Of a stretch of 64,000 nt of DNA, positions 23,598 through 33,104 are shown piece after piece. A program made the position numbers and the translations under genes. Position 1 is the stretch's first letter; the number at the start of each line of letters is the position of its first letter. The notes beneath the pieces are model-generated. The model was not told the origin of the DNA. It did not search any database and saw only the letters and a list, made by a program, of their open reading frames with translations. Source of the DNA: Lentinula raphanica (taxonomy: Eukaryota; Basidiomycota; Agaricomycetes; Agaricales; Omphalotaceae); contig JANVFP010000014.1 in NCBI GenBank assembly GCA_027919835.1, forward strand, positions 806,001 through 870,000, in the 5' to 3' direction.

Positions 23598-24439
23598 ATG
23601 TACCCTCGCCCATTATCGTTTCTTGTTCTGCTCTCTCTTGGTCTCTTCAATCTCGGCCTCGTTACTGCGCGACTGTATCCTACTCGCCCTGTAAACGGTA
23701 CGGTGTATCACTGTGGAAAATGTGATCCTATCACATGGAAAGACGACGGCAAGAAACCGAGCATGCAAAACTTGGGGTTGCTCACAGTTGATCTATATTG
23801 CAAAAACCAAGTATGTGCTCTTCAGAGTATCTGTAGACGGTGGTGATCTGACTCTACTTGCCAAATTTCAAGTACGTGTTCACGATTGGACAAGCTGACC
23901 CTGATGCAGAAATGTTGATGTTCTGTCCTCCCGCTCCTCAAGACTTTCAATGGCCACAAAATTGTGATGCATTGTAAGATTGTTTCCAATGTCGTTCAAA
24001 CCGTACGCTCGATACAATTGTCTATTTTTGCTCTAGTATTCTTTTTTTCAATGGCGATAACTCCAACTCAGAAACCGTCTATACCCACGACTTTCGAATT
24101 TCTGGCACCTCACGCCCAGCCAGGATCGATGTCAAGAACCATACTTTAGATGGGACCTCTGCTTTCAAAACAGCACTGGGCGTCAGTAGTCAAACATTCA
24201 CGACGTTGCCTACACCGTCTGTCAATCAAGTACCGACTTCAAACAATCCACCTGCTTACCAGCATCAACAAACTTATGATACGAGTGGGACGACTGTTTA
24301 CGCTGAACCTCTTCCCAGTTCTAATCGTCCCCATCGTAACGGCGCATCCTTTACTAGAAGCTTAGATATGGAAAAGCTGAAATTCCGTTTTGTGTTCATC
24401 GTCTGGCCAGCCTTGATAGGCATTTCGATGGCCTTGTAG
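23598..24439 (+). CDS. KRE9/KNH-like secreted, probably GPI-anchored protein
   Basis: ATG 23598 begins a signal peptide (PLSFLVLLSLGLFNLGLVTA). The mature N-terminus (LYPTRPVNGTVYHCGKCDPI, then TWKDDGK) matches the start of the Ser/Thr-rich KRE9/KNH-like Ig-fold domain of fungal cell-wall proteins (P-x-x-G-T-V-Y, T-W-x-D-D-G). Later exons contain YVFTIGQADPDA and a Ser/Thr/Pro/Gln-rich segment, and the protein ends in a hydrophobic tail (FRFVFIVWPALIGISMAL, stop 24437-24439). That tail would fit a GPI-attachment signal. It is predicted to be at the cell surface or wall. It lies inside the candidate terpenoid block but is more likely an unrelated passenger. Internal splice sites are approximate. 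Confidence 0.65.
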
Positions 24440-24919
24440 ACTTTGCGTCATTAATCATAAGCAACTCGACCTACCTTTCACGACATTGCGACACCTGCGA
24501 CCCCTTCTTTTCTACCCTTAGACCACCTACAACTCGATTTGTACTCTAACTAGTCTTCCTGTTTTGATGATCATTGGCTAAAAGTTCGCCATCTTGTACT
24601 ATACCCTACTAATATCTGTAACATATGGCATCTCGCACTATCTATTACATCTCTATGGACTGTCCATAGAAAAAGCATACCTTCAACTCGAGTCTTAGCA
24701 AATTTATGTACCAATATTGGGTTGCACTTGGCCTGAGACCTTACATCCTATCCCGTACGTGGATGTTTGAGGATCGCGTCAATTATGGAGAGAGGACGCA
24801 GAAAGTATGTACGTGCTGGTACCATCGAGAGACCAGGGTGTATGAATAAGTGATTGTATCTAGACAAGCAATCCATGAAAAAGCTCCTTCAAACCCCGAT
24901 ATACTCCTGGTCATTGTAT
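24440..24919. other. Intergenic between convergent genes
   Basis: The spacer lies between the 3' ends of the KRE9-like gene and the P450. No coding signal or repeat is seen. Confidence 0.45.
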
Positions 24920-27114
24920 CTAATCAAACTGTGCAGCCTCCATTTCTGCAGCCTTGGCTTGAATCATCCCCCGACATACATTGTTCCTGGGAACCACTTT
25001 GCATTGTAGAGAAGTGGTACCACTAGATTTAAAGTTGTGTTTAGAGCAATCCACAGATACAAACTAGTCCGAGACTCATCACTCACTGGATGACTCCCGA
25101 TCGGCGAGCCGTGGGTTCCTTGCCAGACTCTTCCAGCGGGATAATGTCGAAACACTTGAGAACAGATACAATCGTGATCCAGACCGACACCTCCGCCAGA
25201 AATCTTCCAGGACATTCTCTGTAGAAAACGGTTACCGATACAGTAAATAATACTGGTTCATGGGTACCTACCGTTTACCAAATCCGAACACGTAGTCCAA
25301 GACTGGTCGGGCACCACCGCCTTCCAAAAATCTCGTGGGGTCAAATTCGTCGGGCGACCCTTTACCGTGCTCGTGGCGAGAGATACTGCGTGAGTTTGCA
25401 AGGATAACAGCGCCTTTTGGGATGAACATTCCTTTGTATACGTCGTCGGCATTTGAACGACGAGGAAAACCTAAATTCGTGTTAGGGATATGAAGTAGCT
25501 CAGGGCTTTGTCAAAAATTACCAGATGGAACAATGCTCTCCCAGCGTATGACCTCTTGTAGGAGTGCATTCAGGTATGGAAGAGATGGACGGTCATTCAT
25601 AGCTGGTAGCCTGTCCCCTAATACACGATCTAACTCCTCTTGCGCTCGAGCCTGGACCGCTGGGAACCGTGCCATCGCTTTGAAGAACACACGAACAGTG
25701 GATGTAGTACTCTCTGCCGCGGCCATGAACATCGTTCCAGAGATCCATTTCCTTGGGTTTCGGGCAAATGTGAGACCGCGAAACTGACTTGAAAGTATCA
25801 AAACCTACATCATTTCTTGGAAATCTTCTGCGTCGATATCACCTTGAACTTCTTCACTCGCTAGGATAAGAGATACAAAGGAAGAGTGTTCCGTCCCGTC
25901 AGCCTAGTGAAACCAGCTTCAATACATACGGAGGATGGTCGAGGAAGATTTCATACTATGCGTCTCTTGGCATCTTCGAATGGGGAGCCAAAAGCATCGT
26001 TGACCAAAGCGTTCAGACGTTTGGCCTCACGCTTAAAGGAAACCCAAGAAGGGAGATATTTGACTACGGAGCCCACGCCATCAGGCAAGCAACGAACCCC
26101 AAAAGCGGAGCATACGTACGGAATGGCAGAAAATCAACAATTCGACTTCCAGGAAGCACATTTCCTGCAATTGAATTCACGCATTTCATGGTGGTTGTTA
26201 TGTACTAGTTCGAAGTATCGGTCAAAAAGTAACGGAGAGAGTAGCAAACGAAACTGACTTGCTGGTTTGTTCCATCAAGTGTGATACCAAAGATTAGCGA
26301 TAATGCGAGTTGAATGTTTCTCCTGTATCACCGTTGGTCATCAGGTTGATGAGAGTGTCTGCAGAGCAACTTACCGTTCAAGTACGTTCTCGAAGCCTTC
26401 CGGAAATTTGAGCAGATCTTGCATCAATATCACGACGTTGTTTTCGAGTGCAGGAGAGTACTGGCGCACTGCACTAGCCTTGAAGGCCAAGTTTGCGATA
26501 CGGCGACCACGGATGCTCTCCTGGGAAAAGTCCATGAAACCTAGATGTAGAGTCAATGAATAAAGCGAAAGAAGACCATGGTTTGTGTTCGTTACCAAAA
26601 CTCTAAGACGTAGTTAGTCTTTTGTCGTTTTCGCTGGAACGGAATGGTAACCGGCTTACTTTGTCTAGTCCCACCAGTTCCCGTACGAAGGGCATCTTTG
26701 GTCGATGGGAGTAATTTGCTGCACGTCTTTCTAGTAGATCGATGCAACTTTCCTAGATTAGCAGTGAGTGGATAACCTATTCCAGAAAATCGATGTGCTA
26801 CACATACCAGAGTGTTCAAAATGATAACAGTAACACCAAAACATTCCAAGCTAACAACATCACCTATGGTCAAGCTTCGTAATCCAGCTCTGCCTCAAAG
26901 AGGATAGAGACTGACCGTACGTGTCCTGCCATCTATCGACCGAAGCTATCAGGTCATCGGTTTTGACGAGATCAAGCAAATTCCCAAGAATCCAATTGCG
27001 CGGGGGCCCAGGAGGTAGCTGTTTCGTACGGCGTCTGCTGTATACTATCGAAGCCAGCACAGGAAGAGATGCCAGACCAAGCATCAGGAAGATATCCGAA
27101 CCCACTGTGATCAT
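24920..27114 (-). CDS. Cytochrome P450 monooxygenase
   Basis: ATG 27114 opens an N-terminal membrane anchor (DIFLMLGLASLPVLASIVYS) followed by the hinge LPPGPPRNWILGN, so the protein is microsomal. Further landmarks are the C-helix-proximal region, MFMAAAESTTSTVRVFF (I-helix, the A-G-x-D-T-T position reads A-A-E-S-T-T), LLQEVIRWESIVPS (K-helix ExxR), EFDPTRFLEGG (PERF-like region) and the heme-thiolate loop FGFGKRECPGRFLA. The last exons give CKVVPRNNVCRGMIQAKAAE and stop at 24920. It is full length by all family markers. The I-helix acid-alcohol pair is E-S/T instead of D-T, a change tolerated in many fungal P450s. It is divergently transcribed from the prenyltransferase fusion across a 0.9-kb shared promoter, which suggests co-regulation in terpenoid tailoring; the substrate is unknown. 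Confidence 0.92.
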
Positions 27115-28017
27115 TGCAGGAAGAGAGAGGGGACAAAATTCGAGTTATACAGCGTGCATTTTCCAACAACGACATGTATATGTACTACTGGAGATTGTTG
27201 GTCTTTCCGGGCATTGTGGAGGTTTAGAGAAAGTGATTATAATTATGTAATTAGTACTATGGTCACGGTCTTGTAATGAAAGGTCGAGCCACTTACCTTT
27301 CATTTACTCTCTCTTTGGAAAACCTCCGAGTAAGGCGGTCGATACCGTGAAGTTCCAGGATATTTGAACGGTGGAGTTTGAGACGGGAGGCCCATTGCTC
27401 CGCTTACTCTATTTCCCCGCTTGTTTTCGACGTTGAAGGTCACGATCCACCGTTCAAAAAACATACACACCACATACAATGTCCATCTTGAAACTAATTC
27501 GCTAATCTATGCATATTCAATGGTTCTGACATAGTCTCCCACCGCAAAGGAGTACCTTCTATCTCGAGCTCAGATGTAGGCGGACCCGGGACAATTGATC
27601 TCGGGAGTCGAAACTGTGCAATGATCGCAAGACTGAAGTCGGTACGTTGGAAAAAGCTTCAACGCTCGAATAGCCTTGAAAACCCTTGTTAACTTCGGAC
27701 TGCCACAGTAGCAGGGCTTAGCAGGCATTATTGCTATTCATTTTCGTTTGTTCCAATACCATCCTCAGCGGGCAGAGTGGCCACAGCGGAATTGAACTGT
27801 TCGATTCATTGGCTCATATTCGATTCAAAGATAGATGGCTGGAACGGAACTACTGTGACTTGGTAACCCGAGTGCTGAACCAAATCGTGAAACGTCTTGT
27901 AGGGGAACAATTTTGATAATTTGGCATCAGTATGTACTCATCTTTTTTCTTTTATGAAAATATATTTTCTGGTTGTCCTTATAAGAACGATTCAAGGATG
28001 GTTCAACACATTGCATC
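27115..28017. promoter_or_regulatory. Shared divergent promoter, P450 / prenyltransferase fusion
   Basis: This 0.9-kb region separates the minus-strand P450 start from the plus-strand fusion start. No supported exon is present; the frames at 27731-27916 and 27921-28307 do not extend the fusion convincingly. It must contain both promoters. No canonical binding site was recognised with confidence. Confidence 0.5.
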
Positions 28018-30341
28018 ATGGAAAGTTCAACTCTCATCCGACGCTCAAGTCCAATGCTTCGAACCTTCTTCCTCGCTATCCTCGCCTTATTCCTCATGTA
28101 TTTCGTCATGGGCACCTTCTGGTTCATAACCGTAGCCCTTCCCGTTGCCGTGACCTTCATTGGTTCACAGCTTCGTGTACGAGCTCGCTTGGCTTCAAAC
28201 TCTATCGGTTGCATTGGGATTCTCGCAGGAATCCTGCTTCAATTACAAAACTCGCGCTTTGCTCTCTCGGTACGTTAAGGTCAATTCCTTACTGCGATTA
28301 TTTCTAATTGAGGTAAAGGTCTATTCAGCTCTGGATGTTCGTCGAAGTCTTGTATCGTACATCGTCAAATTCTTCATGTGCTCGGCTGTTCTAGCAGACG
28401 ATGCGTCTGAGGAAAAGGAGCAACTAGTTCGCTGGCTTCATTATTCACATCGTGCTCTCGAAACTGTGGATGTCAACGACGATATCAGAGAACAATCCGG
28501 CAAATCGAAAGATGTCACAACCTCTGGATGCGTTGATGAATCCTACACTTCACTGCTGGATGCCATTACATGGAGCACACTGTCCTTTCATGAACACTTT
28601 GGAAAGCCGTGAGTCACACTCATTTGCCATGAATTGTGACTATCGCTGAAAATTCTTAGGATGTCTAAACGCGTTAAGGATGACATAGTACTTGATTATG
28701 CTTGCCTTGGTATGCGACTGGGAATTCCGCAGAATGCCCTGTCCAAAGATTATGATACCTTCGAATCCTCCTTCAGGAGTCGCTCACTGATTTATCAAAC
28801 CTTAATGCGTCCATCAAGCACAGAGCTCGGAGTCTCTACTCTCCAATCTCGGTCGCATCTTCTCAACTTATCAGTGCATGCGGGTCTCGCTATCGGGATC
28901 GAGATACTTCCCAAACATATTCGAGAGGAATACATGTCCGTATTCTTCAAGTCATGGCACACCTACATGTTCCAGAGATGCGTCGTGTGGCTGGTCTGGA
29001 TGTTTTATCCCCTTCGTTCAGTGCTTCCTCCACTGCGAAGTGCCTTATGCTTACTGATCCTGCTGGATCAATCGGCGTGGTCTTCTTTTCTCGTAAGTTC
29101 CCAGATGAAGTTTATTTCCGTAGTAATCGAAATCACTCATTGCAGGACACATGTGAACAACTACGTTCAATGGATCCTGTGGAGGGTGTTCCCATCCGCG
29201 AGCCAGGAGATACGACATCGGACCTTGATTGGCTCGCCATGGACTCCGTCATGTCTGGAAAATCATTCATACAGAGCGTTCTAGTATCTATCCTCAAAGC
29301 TTGGTGTGCATCGGACAAAACGACAGGACCAAAAAAGATTTTGCCCTGGCTGTCCCTCGTCCCACGCACGATACAGATCGGCCTCAATAGCTTGTATTGC
29401 GTCTTGAGTGACATACTACGAGATATGCACACTATTACACATGCTAGACGTATGTTGCAAAACGGAAACAGGAGCCCAATGCACGGTGAGTTCATAGTTG
29501 ACCATTGTGACTGGTAGTATATCAGTATTGAGATGACCTACAGTCGGATTCGTAATGGACGGCAACAGGAGGTATGCCAAATTGCGTGGGTACAAAGCGG
29601 TCTGGGGTCACTGGAAGGGTGCAACCACCTGGTTGAATCTCATCGAGTGGTGGTCATATTTCAATTCCCATAAGAATGACGAAGTCAAATATACGACTTT
29701 TTGGGCGCTGTCTAAAGAAAACCTTCAACGAAGCTCGGAAGAACTCGCGGGACTTTTTGCAGTGCTAACCGTGACTTTCAGATCCATCGCGTTCACTGCT
29801 AGTATTCATCGTGGGCAAGTTCGGGTACGCTTCATTGGAGCTCTGGAAGGTCTGCCCCAGCATGTTTGCGATGCAATCAAGTTGCTAGAAAAGGAGACGG
29901 AACACTATTCTCGTGCGGTCATGTTAGTCGCCGTTGGGTAAGGAGACCTCCTTTCTACAACTCGGAGTTGTGTGTCATTCTCATGCTGTTCAACAGATAT
30001 GGTGGCAGAGACGAGGTTCTTCGTGCAGTGCGGGACGTCCAAGACTCGGGAGAGGTTCTCAATGAAGAGAGTGTGAGTCGGAAGACATTTTGCTCCAGGT
30101 TATCCATTTCTCCTGTGGATTTGATAATCAGAACTTCAGAAAGCAGGTTCGTCTAATTATTCGTTCTGATCTCAGTTAAAAACTTATTATCTGGAGTAGA
30201 ACCAGTGGTTTCATGCTATGGGATACGCAGAGTGCAGAGCTCCATTTCATTCAGGATAAGCTTTGGCCCGAGCTTACTGCATATGACTGCTTGCATGCTG
30301 TCGAGAACTTTGCATCTCGTGAAAGGCGGGGTGGGAAGTGA
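28018..30341 (+). CDS. MpaB/DUF2236-like oxygenase fused to cis-prenyltransferase
   Basis: Seven exons (28018-28269, 28319-28608, 28660-29092, 29146-29485, 29544-29937, 29997-30146, 30200-30341) splice to 2001 nt, 666 residues, with no stop between the two domains. After an N-terminal membrane segment (residues about 15-50), the first domain follows the DUF2236/MpaB pattern: ILAGILLQLQNSRFALS, DVRRSLVSYIVKFF (R-R-S/T), VRWLHYSHRALE (conserved His), LLDAITWSTLSFHEHFGKP and YACLGMRLGIPQNALSKDY. The second domain is a cis-prenyltransferase: FVMDGNRRYAK (catalytic Asp near residue 444), FWALSKENLQRS, VRVRFIGALEGLP, VAVGYGGRDEVLRAVRD, LIIRTSESRTSGFMLWD and SRERRGGK (RxG end). MpaB oxidatively cleaves a prenyl chain and Lcp cleaves polyisoprene; cis-PTs build cis-polyprenyl diphosphates. 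The Gly of the family's RTSGE motif is missing. The fusion and its catalytic competence are inferred. Confidence 0.86.
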
Positions 30342-30875
30342 ATTGCGCACTGAGATCGGAGGCTATCTTCAAAATAGTTCAGAATTGTCTCTTGGTAGAT
30401 ATACACAAGTTACTCCCATGTCATAGTACTATCCTACACTCGCGGAATATCTCGGGCTTCTTCAATTCCTATCGACTTACACGCAATTAGTTGACACTTC
30501 ACTTCTATGTCTGGAAAAAAGCGACGTAGTGAATTTACGAGCTTCAACTGACTGTGCTTAGTCTTGCTATGCCTAATGTCGCTTGAAAAATCGGTCGAAC
30601 TTGTTCCACGACATACGGATTTGTCCCGCAAGTTTTCATTGGCCCCACTTCCCGTCATTGACGCACTGAGACCGCACCCGAACGTACTAACTTTCAAGGT
30701 ATTAAAGTTTTGTTCTCAGATATAGTAGTGTGATCTACTACTCAGTTCTAACAGCTTGAAATCGGGGCTACTTGTAGCCTTCATTCTCGGGAGCACATAT
30801 TTTTCTATGGGTTGCAGTAGGCTCCAGTCCTCACATATAAGAATCCTGTGAGTCGACTATCTGGCCTCCAACGAC
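30342..30875. other. Intergenic, promoter of terpene synthase 1
   Basis: This is the spacer between the fusion stop and the first terpene synthase. It contains a CATATAAG TATA-like box at 30834-30841, about 35 nt upstream of the ATG. No gene is seen. Confidence 0.5.
30834..30841 (+). promoter_or_regulatory. TATA-like box of terpene synthase 1
   Basis: CATATAAG lies about 35 nt before the ATG at 30876, close enough that the 5' leader would be very short. Sequence only. Confidence 0.35.
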
Positions 30876-32174
30876 ATGCGCACTGTCCAATACCAACTAC
30901 CTAACCTGGATCTACTTCTGGATCGTCAATCTCGGCCAGATTACAAAATCAACCCTCATGAATCTCAGTTAACAGAAGAGTTCAACAGCTTCCTCAACAA
31001 GCTTTCAAGCATTGTAAGCCCTTTCCGAAGAAAAGTACGTGTCACTTTCTCTATCTTCTTTTGAATGCAAAACTGCATTTCTCTGATCTTCGTTCGAAGG
31101 AGATCGGGGCTGTCCAGCTCCCGCTGTGTGCTGCTGCTTATGCGCCTGATGCAGGATTGCACCAATTGAGGGTATACCTGGATTATTTCATCATGCTTAC
31201 TTTCGTCGAAATCATGAGGCACGTACCTTTGTGTCCGTCTAAGCCAACATCACCAGATTGACCACATCCCCGGCGCATTAGCGATGCTTCGAACCCCCAG
31301 GCAGGAATGTTTGATTTAGATTTCATGAAAGAACTTGTGTATGTTTGTGCAGAAGACCGACCTTTCGACACATCCGAGCATAAGGACCCTTTGGTGGAAC
31401 TCACTGCAAGGTGCGAGTTTTGTTGCATCGTCTCTGTATAGCGGTCAATGACACATTCTTTCCCAGATTTGTGCGACAATGTTTTCCGCCTCTTCCACCC
31501 TTCTACAGAGCTGATGTAATCCAAGGAACCGTGTTGTTTTTTGAAGCAGCAGCGCAAGAAGTCCATGACCGCACAAACTCTACCTCCTTCACTGTGGACT
31601 CATACCTGGCCCATCGCCGCAATGTAGTCGCTATAAAACCCACCGTTGCTCTTAATAGATGGATAAGTGGGATCAGGCTTAGTCAGGAGATTCTTCAAAC
31701 ACCTGCTTTCATGGGTTTGATGGAGTCTACAACCGATTTGATTGCGCTTTGTAATGTGAGTGTTGTTTATGAAAACAGACTGTCCCAAACCAAAACATGC
31801 ACCAGGACTTGTTGTCGTACAAGAAAGAAAAAGAAAAAGGAGAAGACATACATAATGTTGTTTCGGTGACCATGGTAGATCCTACTGTTCCTGTAGAACC
31901 AGGCAACATTCAGGCCGCACTGGATTTTACTGCAGGCAAGGTTTTGGAGGCTTATACTCGCTTCCAGAGCTGCAAGCTCGATGCACTCGCACAGATCGCA
32001 CCCGATGACACCGAAACGCATGCAGAAGTCCTGCGTTATGCGAGTGTTCTCCTGGACATGGTTGATGGAAACATTGTATGGCATATCGATCCTACGACAG
32101 AACGGTATCATATCTTCGAGACACCCGAGGAGCGTGCCAACTGGCTGGTTTCGATTTGTGTAGAGGATCGATAG
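30876..32174 (+). CDS. Class I sesquiterpene synthase, paralogue 1
   Basis: Five exons (30876-31034, 31100-31218, 31282-31410, 31467-31755, 31806-32174) give 354 residues, the usual length for mushroom sesquiterpene synthases. The metal-binding NSE motif is intact and created by splicing: N232 joins DLLSYKKE (N-D-x-x-S-x-x-K-E). The pyrophosphate-sensor Arg lies exactly 46 residues upstream (R186 in SYLAHRRNVVA), and an R-Y pair is near the C-terminus (TTERYHIF). The upstream Asp-rich motif, expected as DDxxD or DExSD after the hydrophobic helix, reads E90-I-M-S-D94. Intron 2 begins with GC (31219), where paralogue 2 has GT. The enzyme should ionise a prenyl diphosphate and cyclise it; product and whether the substrate is E,E- or Z-configured are unknown. 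Confidence 0.85.
31219..31281 (+). other. GC-AG intron in terpene synthase 1
   Basis: The exon sequence ATGAG is followed by GCACGT instead of GT, and the intron ends CATTAG. The exon pieces on both sides align codon for codon with paralogue 2, which has GTATGG at the same place. The nearest GT (31223) would put the downstream exon out of frame. Confidence 0.7.
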
Positions 32175-32379
32175 TTGGATATGGTGACAGAGCCTATATA
32201 TGTTCATTGAGAGGCGCCTTGGGCGCTTAGCGCTTAGTTCTTACTTCCATCAGCGTAGTTTAATGTAGTAAGCTTTGCTTACAAGAGTCTGCCTAGGGGA
32301 GACTATCAGCGTAGCACCATCATCATTGAACTTTGTTTTTCGAGAGCCTCCCAGCTCCCTGCCTGCATTCTAGTGCTGT
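32175..32379. other. Short spacer downstream of terpene synthase 1
   Basis: This is the 3' flank of paralogue 1. It has a small GCGCTTAGCGCTTAG direct repeat near 32223-32237. No gene. Confidence 0.4.
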
Positions 32380-32621
32380 AGGCACTTGAGGCTAGATCAA
32401 AACTGCTTCGGTGAACTGTTATCATCACCGCCTCGGAAAGCAGATATATCCGAATTTTTGTCTTCATTTCTTGAAACTCATTACCTGGGTTAGAACGAGT
32501 GGTTTCATGGGTACACAGAGTGCAAAGTTCTATGAAATAGTTATGACAAGAGCTCACCGCACATAACTGTTTGCCTGCCATTGAGAGCTTTGCGTCGCGT
32601 GAAAGGCGGGGCGGGAAATGA
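32380..32621 (+). pseudogene. Relic of the cis-prenyltransferase 3' end
   Basis: This segment aligns with the last intron and last exon of the fusion gene (about 30100-30341). GGAAAGCAG, AACGAGTGGTTTCATG and CACAGAGTGCA appear in the same order and spacing, and the end IESFASRERRGGK followed by TGA (32619-32621) mirrors VENFASRERRGGK and TGA of the intact gene. Identity over the final 60 nt is about 85% by eye, and similarity continues into the 3' flank. The earlier part is disrupted by a deletion and an in-frame TAG (in TATGAAATAG). It is non-functional and marks the edge of a segmental duplication that also produced terpene synthase 2. Confidence 0.8.
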
Positions 32622-33104
32622 TTTGCGCATTGAGTTCGGAGGTTCAAGTATTGAATGTGTTTTGTTGAGAAGACCATTCAACTCATTCTGTATCCTTCGT
32701 CAGCGGAGCATACTGCCTAGTCTGAAACTTGGATACATACTATGACCTGTCCTTTGTCTCCGACTTTTCCTAGTACCTGGGCCTATCGTTTAGCCTGCCA
32801 GCTTTATATGAGAACTGGATATTGAAGTCTCTGCTATACAGTCAAAAAAGAAGGTAGCGGGGTCATGAAAGCATCGTCCTTGACGAACGGTTCTGCTCGG
32901 ACACTTAGGATATCCCAGTTTGCCCGTTGTTGATGTATTCAGGACCCGCCCGAAACGGTAATCAGAGACAAATCATTGGGGTTACTCGTATTCTGAGTGC
33001 ACACAATCAACATCCTGTGAGCTTAAAAAGCAAAACTCTAACCCACTAACCTTAACATCCCCGCACGGCGCACAAGAAGAGCTCGTCTTACCGCCTTCAT
33101 CAAA
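32622..33104. other. Intergenic, promoter of terpene synthase 2
   Basis: This is the spacer before paralogue 2. It keeps short matches to the upstream region of paralogue 1 (for example ATCCTGTGAG at about 33011). A TTAAAAAG stretch near 33026 may serve as a weak TATA element. Confidence 0.45.

Noticed and set aside
28177..28228. Alternative first intron of the fusion gene
   Set aside because: It is in phase, but removes the ILAGILLQLQNSRFAL block that matches the start of the DUF2236 domain. The 28270-28318 intron keeps it and has a CTAAT branch-site-like motif.
28954..29090. Alternative frame through the end of the oxygenase domain of the fusion
   Set aside because: The frame starting at 28954 is open, but the intron 29093-29145 joins the domain frame to the downstream frame in phase, while using the alternative would need an extra intron and loses the hydrophobic C-terminal part of the domain.
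31223..31281. GT donor at 31223 for intron 2 of terpene synthase 1
   Set aside because: It places the next exon out of frame; only the GC donor at 31219 reproduces the exon lengths of the paralogue.
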